In this document: positions 24,475-31,915 of the stretch, piece by piece | Layout of the letters: each line of letters begins with the position of its first letter | Position numbering within the stretch: the first letter of the stretch is position 1 | Assembly (NCBI GenBank): GCA_016288005.1 | Contig: JAEEXY010000017.1 | Coordinates: 1 to 47,034 of the forward strand | DNA: 47,034 bases | Source of the DNA: Lachnospiraceae bacterium | GTDB lineage: Bacteria; Bacillota; Clostridia; Lachnospirales; Lachnospiraceae | Direction: 5' to 3' | Notes under the pieces: model-generated | The model's database searches: none | Told to the model about the DNA's origin: nothing | Seen by the model: only the letters and a program-made list of their open reading frames with translations | Made by a program: the position numbers and the translations under genes

Positions 24475-25959
24475 TTGATTATGAGCGGATTATTGATACT
24501 TTTATCCATATTGTTCCCGATACTTGCGGGCGTGCTGCTGTTCCTCATAAAGCCGCTGGCTGAGGACCGACCCAGGAATATATATGTGGCATGCGCGCTG
24601 GCGGTATCGAGCGCGATCACGCTTTTATGCCTTTTTACCGCGACCGGCAGCATCACGCTCTGGTCGATCACCGAAAATGTCAGCATAGGGCTGCGCGCGG
24701 ACGGACTCTCAAAGATATTCGGTACCCTGATGAGCCTTATGTTTACGGTTGTCGGCATATACGCGATGGGGTATATGGAGCATGAGGAGCATAAGAACCG
24801 TTTCTTCGCGTTCTATCTGATGGTTTTCGGAGTGCTGAACGGCATATATCTGGCGTCAAACCTGCTCACGATGTACCTTTTCTATGAGATGATGACGCTG
24901 ATCTCGCTGCCGCTGGTACTGCATGAGCTGACCGCCGAGGCGATAGACGCGGGCAAGAAATACCTGTATTATTCAATCGCCGGCGCATTCCTGTCGCTCG
25001 TTTCGATATTCCTGATATATACCTACGCGGGCTCGTACAACTTTGTCGGAGGCGGAATAGTAGATGCTTCCAAGGTCGCCGGACATGAGAACCTGCTGCT
25101 CGCTTTCGTGCTGCTCGCTATCATAGGTTTCGGCTGCAAGGCGGGTCTGTTCCCTCTGCATGACTGGCTGCCCACTGCGCATCCCGTGGCACCCGCTCCT
25201 GCGTCCGCGGTACTTTCCGGCGTTATCACCAAATCGGGCGTAATCGCGATCATCAGGGTTGTTTTCTACAGTGTTGGCGCAGATTTCATCAGAGGTACAT
25301 GGGTTCAGTACACATGGATCATCCTTACTCTGGTGACCGTTTTCCTCGGATCGATGATGGCTTATCTGGAGAAAGGCCTGAAAAAGAGGCTCGCGTATTC
25401 CTCGGTCAGCCAGGTATCGTACGTGCTGTTCGGACTCTCGACGCTTCATCCGCTCGGATTCCTCGGAGCTTTGCTTCATGTGATATTCCACTCGATCATC
25501 AAGGACGATTTGTTCCTGGTGGCCGGCGCTATCATCCATCAGACCGGCATTACGGTTGTCGACGGGCTTAAGGCCATCGGTAAGCGCATGCCGCTTACGA
25601 TCTGGGGATTTACGTTAGCGTCGCTGGCACTCATCGGTATACCGCCGTTTACGGGATTTGTGAGCAAGTGGTTCCTGTGCAGCGGAGCGCTGGATGCCAA
25701 TATCGGCGCGGCCGGATATATCGGCCCCGTGGTGCTGCTCGTGAGCGCGCTGCTGACAGCGGGATACCTGCTGCCGATCACCATTGACGGATTCTTCCCG
25801 GGACATGATTTTGACGATTCGGGGCTGACTAAGTGTGAGCCGGCGCCCGTTATGCTCGTCCCGATACTCGTTCTGTCGCTGCTTGCGCTTGTTTTCGGTA
25901 TTTTCCCCGGATTCATCGAGAGAGGTATTATGGCCGTTGTCACAGAGATCGGTCTTTGA
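24475..25959 (+). CDS. MrpD-like antiporter subunit, copy 2
   Basis: 494 residues, about 14 membrane segments. Conserved TM5 Glu in LFYEMMTLISLPLVLHE and TM7 Lys in GFGCKAGLFPLHDWLPTAHP, followed by the classic VAPAPASAVLSGVITKSG. Later EKGLKKRLAYSSVSQVSYV matches the family. It starts 15 bases after the previous stop with its own GGAG site. Similar to copies at 25974 and 27456. Confidence 0.88.
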   Translation: MIMSGLLILLSILFPILAGVLLFLIKPLAEDRPRNIYVACALAVSSAITLLCLFTATGSITLWSITENVSIGLRADGLSKIFGTLMSLMFTVVGIYAMGYMEHEEHKNRFFAFYLMVFGVLNGIYLASNLLTMYLFYEMMTLISLPLVLHELTAEAIDAGKKYLYYSIAGAFLSLVSIFLIYTYAGSYNFVGGGIVDASKVAGHENLLLAFVLLAIIGFGCKAGLFPLHDWLPTAHPVAPAPASAVLSGVITKSGVIAIIRVVFYSVGADFIRGTWVQYTWIILTLVTVFLGSMMAYLEKGLKKRLAYSSVSQVSYVLFGLSTLHPLGFLGALLHVIFHSIIKDDLFLVAGAIIHQTGITVVDGLKAIGKRMPLTIWGFTLASLALIGIPPFTGFVSKWFLCSGALDANIGAAGYIGPVVLLVSALLTAGYLLPITIDGFFPGHDFDDSGLTKCEPAPVMLVPILVLSLLALVFGIFPGFIERGIMAVVTEIGL

Positions 25960-25973
25960 TATAGGAGTTTGAT

Positions 25974-27440
25974 ATGCCTTTGTATTTTATCCTGATACCG
26001 GTGCTGCTGCCGTTTATTATCGGAGCGGTGCTGCTCATATTCCCCAATATCGGGCACAGGGCCAGGAATACCGCGATCCTTTTCGAATCGCTGATGAATC
26101 TGGCGCTCGTACTGCTGGCTGTGATGAAAGGGCCCGAGGGTGAACTGCTGATCTTCAGGCTGCTCGAGGGTCTCAATATAGCTTTCAGAGTCGACGGAGC
26201 AGGCAGATTCTTTGCCGTGATGGTATCCGTGCTCTGGCCGTTAACTTTGCTGTACGCGTTCGAGTACATGGAACACGAGGAACGTCAGGGAAAGTTCTTC
26301 GGATTTTTCATGATGACGCTCGGCGCGGTGCTCGGTATCGCGTTTTCCTCGGACATCTTTACGATGTACATTTTCTATGAGTTCCTGACATTGTGCACCT
26401 TCCCGCTCGTTATGCACGAGATGACCGATGCGGCGTTGAAAGCGGGGCGTCAGTACCTTACATATATGCTCGGAGGCGCATCGTTCGCGTTCGTGGGCAT
26501 CATAGTTCTGTTAATGAACGGTTCGGACCTGACCTTCAGGCTCGGCGGCGGTGTGGTGCCCGGGACAGTGAGCCGGGGAGTGCTCGTTTTTGTATTTTTC
26601 ATGATGTTCTGCGGTTTTTCCGTAAAGGCAGCCATGATGCCGTTCGGAAAATGGCTGATCGGAGCGGCTGTCGCACCGATGCCGGTTACGGCGCTTCTCC
26701 ATGCCGTGGCAGTCGTTAAAGCCGGTTCTTTCGCAGTTATCAGGCTTATATACTATGTCTACGGTACAGAGCTGATACGCGGCACCTGGGCTCAATACGC
26801 GGCGATAGCGTGCTGCGTGTTCACCATACTGTACGGCTCGACGATGGCGGTCAAGGAGCCTCACTTAAAACGCAGGATGGCGTATTCGACCATCAGCAAC
26901 TTAAGCTACATCCTGTTCGGTGCATGTATCATGACGCCGATGGGCATGTATGCGGCCCTTATGCATACCGCAGCACACGCGGTTACCAAGATCGCCCTGT
27001 TCTTAAGTGTCGGCGCGATCATGCATGTTACCGGGAAATGCTATATCTACGAGATAGACAATCTGGGAAAACGCATGAAAGGGATATTTATCTGCCTGAT
27101 ATTCGGCGCGCTCTCGATCATCGGAGTGCCGCAGTTCATGGGCTTTAACAGCAAGATAAGCCTGCTGCGCGCGTCGATTGACGGCGGGGAAGCGGCGGAT
27201 TACGTCGGAGCGTTCGCGATAATCATCTCGGCACTGCTGACTGCGGTTTATCTGCTGAATATCCTTATCCGCGGATATTTCCCCAAAGACAACGCCAAAT
27301 GCGATAAGTTCGAGGAATGCCATGACCCCGGCTGGAGGATGATGTTCCCCGTCGGACTCGCCTCAGCCGCCACTCTGGTGCTCGGTATCTGGTGGCAGCC
27401 GCTTTCGTCTTATCTTAAGACGGTTTCAGGATTACTTTAA
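25974..27440 (+). CDS. MrpD-like antiporter subunit, copy 3 (divergent TM7 loop)
   Basis: 488 residues, about 14 membrane segments. TM5 Glu in FYEFLTLCTFPLVMHE and TM7 Lys in FSVKAAMMPFGKWLIGAAV are kept, but the usual His after PF and the WLPxAH motif are changed to GKWLIGA; then PMPVTALLHAVAVVKAG follows as in MrpA/MrpD. The altered motif suggests this copy may differ in ion path or in partner contact. It follows the previous gene by 14 bases. Confidence 0.85.
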   Translation: MPLYFILIPVLLPFIIGAVLLIFPNIGHRARNTAILFESLMNLALVLLAVMKGPEGELLIFRLLEGLNIAFRVDGAGRFFAVMVSVLWPLTLLYAFEYMEHEERQGKFFGFFMMTLGAVLGIAFSSDIFTMYIFYEFLTLCTFPLVMHEMTDAALKAGRQYLTYMLGGASFAFVGIIVLLMNGSDLTFRLGGGVVPGTVSRGVLVFVFFMMFCGFSVKAAMMPFGKWLIGAAVAPMPVTALLHAVAVVKAGSFAVIRLIYYVYGTELIRGTWAQYAAIACCVFTILYGSTMAVKEPHLKRRMAYSTISNLSYILFGACIMTPMGMYAALMHTAAHAVTKIALFLSVGAIMHVTGKCYIYEIDNLGKRMKGIFICLIFGALSIIGVPQFMGFNSKISLLRASIDGGEAADYVGAFAIIISALLTAVYLLNILIRGYFPKDNAKCDKFEECHDPGWRMMFPVGLASAATLVLGIWWQPLSSYLKTVSGLL

Positions 27441-27455
27441 GCAGGAGCTTTTGAA

Positions 27456-29519
27456 ATGACAGGTAATGTATTTCTGCTTTTACTCATATTGTGGCCGTTT
27501 GTCGCGTCGCTCTTTATCTTCCTTTCGGGGGCGGATAAAAAAAGGACCGAGCGGATCGCGCTTTCTTCAACGATAGAAGAGGCACTGATCGCGGCCGCCG
27601 CCATATGGCTCTCGGTTAAGACTTCCGGGATGCCTTATCTTAGTGTACCCTTTGTCGAGGGCTTCGGACTCTCGTTCAGGCTCGACGGATTCAGGATCGT
27701 ATATCTGTGCGTGACGGTCCTGATGTGGTTCTGCTCGACGGCGGCATCGCTGCAGTATTTCTCCGACGCTAAGAACAATGTCAGGTATTACTGCCTGTCT
27801 ATGTGGACGTTTGCTGCAACACTCGGAGTGTTTGTTTCCGCGGATCTGCTGACCACATTTACCTTCTTTGAGATAATGTCGCTGGCGTCATACGCGTATG
27901 TAGCGCATACCGAGAAAAAAGAGGCCATGCGCGCTGCCGAGACATATCTGGCAGTGGCGGTCATCGGCGGTCTGGTTATGCTGATGGGTCTGCTGATAGT
28001 TCACCATCTGACCGGTACGCTCGATATGGGAATGCTTAAGGATGGCTGCAGTAAGATATTCGCTTCGGGTGATCCCTCGAAGATCAGGGCGCTGTATGCC
28101 GCGGGCGGATGCATATTGTTCGGATTCGGCGCCAAAGCAGGTATGTTCCCGCTGCACATCTGGCTGCCCAAGGCGCATCCCGTTGCTCCTGCGCCCGCAT
28201 CAGCGCTGCTTTCGGGCGTGCTGACAAAGTGCGGAATTTTCGGTGTGCTGATACTTGTACTGGAGATATTCGCGGAGAATTTTGCGTTCGGACTGACAGT
28301 GGTACTGCTGGGTACGGTGACCATGCTTATCGGCGCGATACTCGCTGTATTCTCGGTGGACCTCAAGAGAACGCTCGCATGCTCGTCGGTATCGCAGATA
28401 GGATTCATACTGATAGGCTGCGGACTCATTCCGCTGTTAAAAGAAGAGTGCACACTGGCTCTGTCCGGCGCGATGCTCTATATGGTCAATCATTCGCTGT
28501 TCAAGCTCACGCTGTTCCTCTGCGCGGCTGCGATATACATGAACTGCCACATGCTGAACCTGAACGATCTGAAGGGTTACGGACGTGACCTGCCCGTACT
28601 CAAGGTTATTTTTGCCGTGGGCGCCCTGGGTATATCCGGCGTTCCGATGCTCAGCGGATATGTGTCAAAAACCCTGATCCACGAAGGTCTCGTCGAATAC
28701 ATACATGAGGCGGGAGACCTGGCTCCCATGTTTAAGACGATCGAGATACTGTTCTTAATCAGCGGCGGTATGACTTTTGCCTACATGATGAAGATATTCC
28801 ATGCGATATTTGTGGACAAGCCGGATACAGACTGCAAATATGCCGGTAAGGATAAGTCCATATCGGTGCTCACATATGTTTCGTGCGCATTGCCCGCTGC
28901 ATTGATCCTGTTGTTCGGCGCGGTTCCCAAGCTGTTCGTAAACGGCGTTGCGCGACTCATGGGCAGCTTTAACACTGCAGCGTATCAGCATCACCAGCTC
29001 GAAGTGCTGGGAGGCCTCAGGCTTTTCTACTGGGAGAATCTTAAAGGCTCGCTGATATCGCTGGGCATAGGTACCGTTTTCTTTATACTGATCAGGCTTC
29101 TGCTCACCGAGGGCGACAGGAGAAAGTCACCGGTTTACTTAAACCGCTGGCCGGCTAAGCTGGACCTCGAAGAGCTGGTATACAGACCGCTGCTCACAGG
29201 CCTGTTCCCGTTCATCTTCAGGCAGCTGAAGGTTACCGAACTGCTCAAAGCCATCTGGAAGGGCATCATGGCCGCAGGCATTTTTATAGGACGTTTGCTC
29301 GGAGACACATTTGCGGTTCTCGTCGATCTGATGAGAGTGCATGTTTTCAAGGATCTGGAGTCAAAGCGGCATCCGAGACTGGAGCGTATAAAGCGCGGAT
29401 ATATCAGGACCGAAGTTTATTACAAGATAGTTTCCGGAGCGCTGTCGTTCGGTCTGATGCTGATATGCATCGGTCTGACAGGTACGCTGATTTATCTTTT
29501 GTATCTGATGTTCAGGTGA
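27456..29519 (+). CDS. NuoL/MrpA-like antiporter subunit with C-terminal extension, copy 4
   Basis: 687 residues, the longest of the four. The antiporter core (1-500) has the TM5 Glu in TFFEIMSLASYAYVAHTEKK and the TM7 Lys in GFGAKAGMFPLHIWLPKAHP with VAPAPASALLSGVLTKCG. After about residue 530 a charged, helical C-terminal region (LDLEELVYRPLLTGLFPF to the end) carries hydrophobic and amphipathic segments and a final membrane helix, resembling the lateral helix of NuoL. Last gene of the operon; no clear terminator follows in the 107 bases before the next gene. Confidence 0.85.
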   Translation: MTGNVFLLLLILWPFVASLFIFLSGADKKRTERIALSSTIEEALIAAAAIWLSVKTSGMPYLSVPFVEGFGLSFRLDGFRIVYLCVTVLMWFCSTAASLQYFSDAKNNVRYYCLSMWTFAATLGVFVSADLLTTFTFFEIMSLASYAYVAHTEKKEAMRAAETYLAVAVIGGLVMLMGLLIVHHLTGTLDMGMLKDGCSKIFASGDPSKIRALYAAGGCILFGFGAKAGMFPLHIWLPKAHPVAPAPASALLSGVLTKCGIFGVLILVLEIFAENFAFGLTVVLLGTVTMLIGAILAVFSVDLKRTLACSSVSQIGFILIGCGLIPLLKEECTLALSGAMLYMVNHSLFKLTLFLCAAAIYMNCHMLNLNDLKGYGRDLPVLKVIFAVGALGISGVPMLSGYVSKTLIHEGLVEYIHEAGDLAPMFKTIEILFLISGGMTFAYMMKIFHAIFVDKPDTDCKYAGKDKSISVLTYVSCALPAALILLFGAVPKLFVNGVARLMGSFNTAAYQHHQLEVLGGLRLFYWENLKGSLISLGIGTVFFILIRLLLTEGDRRKSPVYLNRWPAKLDLEELVYRPLLTGLFPFIFRQLKVTELLKAIWKGIMAAGIFIGRLLGDTFAVLVDLMRVHVFKDLESKRHPRLERIKRGYIRTEVYYKIVSGALSFGLMLICIGLTGTLIYLLYLMFR

Positions 29520-29527
29520 TTTTCTTC

Positions 29528-29556
29528 TTGATATTGTAAGGAAATTATGATAAACT
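29528..29556 (+). promoter_or_regulatory. Predicted promoter of the CheX-like gene
   Basis: -35 TTGATA (29528-29533), 17-base spacer, -10 TAAACT (29551-29556), about 70 bases before ATG 29627. Confidence 0.45.
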
Positions 29557-29586
29557 ACAAAATATAAAAATATTATATCATGATTT

Positions 29587-29604
29587 TGATGTTCGTGAAC
29601 ATCA
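29587..29604. promoter_or_regulatory. Perfect inverted repeat upstream of the CheX-like gene
   Basis: TGATGTTC-GT-GAACATCA, 8-base arms separated by 2 bases, located between the predicted promoter and the ribosome binding site. The tight symmetry suits a dimeric repressor site; an mRNA hairpin is the alternative. Confidence 0.4.
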
Positions 29605-29626
29605 CTTTATGTTATAGGAGATTGTA

Positions 29627-30115
29627 ATGGCAGATACTCTTGATATTAAGTACATTAATCCATTTCTTAAGGCAACGATCACTGTCTTTGAAATGCTCGG
29701 AATAGCAGGAGGTAAGGTAGGTAAGCCCAGCATTAAGGACCTTGATTTCCCGGCAAATACTTTCCTGATCCAGGTCGGCGTGACCGGAGCCATGAAAGGA
29801 CAGGTTTTCTTCGAGATAGAGGACCTGAAGGCCATGTCCATCGCCAGCACGATGATGATGGGTATGCCCGTTACCTCACTCGACCCGATGGCCTGTTCGG
29901 CTCTGCAGGAGCTCGGCAACATGATCCTGGGCAATACCTCGACGCTTTTCTCGACGATGAACATCATCTTTGATATCACGCCTCCGCTGTCGATGCACGG
30001 TGACAAACTGAAGATCCAGACCGAGACGCCCGCGATCTCGATTCCCGTGCTGTTTAATGACGAGGAGTTCATCAGGCTTTACATCGCCGTAACGGAAAAT
30101 AAGGACAACACATAA
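29627..30115 (+). CDS. cheX: CheX-like chemotaxis phosphatase family protein
   Basis: 162 residues. The CheC/CheX/FliY phosphatase fold is suggested by the N-terminal INPFLKATITVFEMLG and the helix SALQELGNMILGNTSTLFS, whose Glu and Asn match the ExxN catalytic pair that dephosphorylates CheY. One such helix is present, as in CheX rather than CheC. The rest has the expected strand pattern (MKGQVFFEIED; LKIQTETPAISIPVLFN). AGGAG precedes ATG by 8 bases and a terminator follows, so it is a single gene. It may serve chemotaxis or a CheY-like regulator near the HD-GYP genes. Confidence 0.75.
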   Translation: MADTLDIKYINPFLKATITVFEMLGIAGGKVGKPSIKDLDFPANTFLIQVGVTGAMKGQVFFEIEDLKAMSIASTMMMGMPVTSLDPMACSALQELGNMILGNTSTLFSTMNIIFDITPPLSMHGDKLKIQTETPAISIPVLFNDEEFIRLYIAVTENKDNT

Positions 30116-30130
30116 TAACATACTTGATCG

Positions 30131-30160
30131 AAACGCCGTATTTCATATACGGCGTTTTTT
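30131..30160 (+). terminator. Intrinsic terminator after cheX
   Basis: AAACGCCGTAT (30131-30141) pairs with ATACGGCGTTT (30147-30157) around TTCAT, followed by a T-run. Confidence 0.9.
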
Positions 30161-30341
30161 TAGTTACTATTCACAGCTGTTCAAAATGACTCATAAACCT
30201 TTCTGCATTGCAGAAAGTCGCTGCTTCGCAGCTTTTGTTTATTCGTCAGTTTTGAACAGCCTTTACAGAATACTCTGAGTAGGAAAAATTACGAACAAGT
30301 TCGTATTTTTCTTTCTCAGACTATTCTGTGAATAGTAACTA
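30161..30341. mobile_element. MITE-like multi-hairpin element with 16-base terminal inverted repeats
   Basis: The ends are perfect inverted repeats: TAGTTACTATTCACAG (30161-30176) and its complement at 30326-30341, beginning and ending with TA. Inside are an arm CTGTTCAAAA/TTTTGAACAG (30177-30186 and 30250-30259) holding two hairpins (CTTTCTGC/GCAGAAAG at 30199-30217; GCTGC/GCAGC at 30220-30232), and an arm ACAGAATA/TATTCTGT (30265-30272 and 30322-30329) holding CTGAG/CTCAG and TACGAAC/GTTCGTA. It has no ORF. It sits between a terminator and a promoter. Confidence 0.75.
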
Positions 30342-30345
30342 TGGC

Positions 30346-30374
30346 TTGAAAATTACGCGTGTAAATTGTATAAT
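30346..30374 (+). promoter_or_regulatory. Promoter of the HD-GYP / adenylate cyclase operon
   Basis: -35 TTGAAA (30346-30351), 17-base spacer, perfect -10 TATAAT (30369-30374). The -35 begins 4 bases after the MITE-like element. ATG 30425 follows a leader of about 45 bases with AAAGAGGAAAAAGG. Confidence 0.7.
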
Positions 30375-30424
30375 TAATTGTTGAAGATTTCGCATTTTTC
30401 AGAAAGAGGAAAAAGGCCAACCCC

Positions 30425-31903
30425 ATGATTTTAGTAGATAATCTGACGGAGACAATATTAGAGACCGCCAAGGACCTGACAAGGCCCATGGATTATCCGC
30501 GTCTGCTCGAAGAGATAATCAACGACGCAATGAGGATAACCAATTCTGACGGCGGTACGCTATACATCATGATCAACAATGCGCTGTATTTCATGATCAT
30601 GATCACAAAATCAAAAGATTTCCGCCGCGGAGGTGACGGCAAACCTGTCGATTTGCCTCCGGTTGAGCTGGATTCCACTTCTGTCTGCGCATATGTTGCC
30701 AGGACCAAGACCACCAAGAATATCGCAGATGTCTATCACGATAAGGAGTTTAACTGGGACGGCCCCAAAAAGTATGATAAACTCAACGATTATCATACAT
30801 GCTCCGAACTCGTCGTTCCTCTGATAAACCACGAACAGAAGGTTATCGGAGTTCTCCAGCTGATAAACGCTCATGACGGCGACGGCAATATCGTCGCGTA
30901 CACCGAACAGGAAGAGCAGATCTGCGAGGCGATAGGGTCTCTGGCCGCAGTCAGCCTCTCTAACAGCAACATGATCAAACAGCTGCAGGAGCTGCTTGAT
31001 TCCATCGCGCTTTCGTTCACCGATGCGATAGAGACGAGGACGCCTTTCAACGCGAATCACACACGCCACGTGGCGCAGTACTGCTGGGATTTCGCCGAAT
31101 TCCTGAACAAACGCGCGCAGGAGGAAGGAAAGACCAACCCGACCCTCGACGAGAACAGCTGCGACCAGCTGTATATGGCCGCGTCCCTGCACGATATCGG
31201 CAAGATGTCCGTATCGCGCAGCCTGCTGAATAAGGCCGACCGCCTCGGCCCCTACATGGATCGCATGAAGGAGAGATGGCGCTTTATCCTGACCGATCTT
31301 CGAGTAAAGAAATACGCGGGCACCGTGACCGACGACGAGTATGTGCGGACCGCGCGCAGATACAACGAATACATTGATTTCATAATGCGGATCAACACTG
31401 CCGGATATCTCGATGACGAGACGCTGGAAAAGGTTGAGGAGATCGCGGCTGAGAGATATTGGACATTCGACGGTGAAGAGATCATGTTCATTTCCGAGCC
31501 TGAAGCCGAGGACTTAAGAGTCCGCAAGGGTACGCTGACGACCGAGGAACGCAAGGCCATCGAAAAGCATGCGGTTTATACTTCCAAGATCCTCGAAAAG
31601 ATAACCTTCGGTGACAAGTACAATCGCGTACGCTTCATCGCAGGCGCGCATCATGAGTATCTGGACGGTTCGGGTTATCCCGAAGGCCTGACGGCCGATA
31701 AACTTCCGATCGAGGTACGTATCCTCACCATCATGGATATATTCGATTCTCTGACGGCCGACGACAGGCCCTATAAAAAGGCTCACGACAAAGACGGCGC
31801 ATTAAGAATACTCTCGGCCATGGTGACCGAGGGCAAGCTCGATCCGGAACTCGTGGAGCTCGCGAAGGAGTTTTTTGTAACAGAACCTATACTTGATCGT
31901 TAA
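30425..31903 (+). CDS. GAF-HD-GYP protein (predicted c-di-GMP phosphodiesterase)
   Basis: 492 residues, no membrane segment. A GAF domain (about 10-185, with SDGGTLYIM and SELVVPLINHEQKVIGVLQL) precedes an HD-GYP domain. The HD-GYP residues are complete: first His in NANHTRHVAQYC, HDIGK at 256-260, His in EKHAVYTSKIL, HHE at 409-411 followed by LDGSGYP, and FDSLTADDRPYKKA. The HDIGK-to-HHE distance is 153 residues, about 90 more than usual, because of an inserted helical, charged segment (about 275-375). Expected to hydrolyse c-di-GMP in the cytoplasm in response to a GAF ligand. First gene of a four-gene operon; the cyclase gene starts 12 bases after its stop. Confidence 0.85.
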   Translation: MILVDNLTETILETAKDLTRPMDYPRLLEEIINDAMRITNSDGGTLYIMINNALYFMIMITKSKDFRRGGDGKPVDLPPVELDSTSVCAYVARTKTTKNIADVYHDKEFNWDGPKKYDKLNDYHTCSELVVPLINHEQKVIGVLQLINAHDGDGNIVAYTEQEEQICEAIGSLAAVSLSNSNMIKQLQELLDSIALSFTDAIETRTPFNANHTRHVAQYCWDFAEFLNKRAQEEGKTNPTLDENSCDQLYMAASLHDIGKMSVSRSLLNKADRLGPYMDRMKERWRFILTDLRVKKYAGTVTDDEYVRTARRYNEYIDFIMRINTAGYLDDETLEKVEEIAAERYWTFDGEEIMFISEPEAEDLRVRKGTLTTEERKAIEKHAVYTSKILEKITFGDKYNRVRFIAGAHHEYLDGSGYPEGLTADKLPIEVRILTIMDIFDSLTADDRPYKKAHDKDGALRILSAMVTEGKLDPELVELAKEFFVTEPILDR

Positions 31904-31915
31904 CAGGGGTGGACA

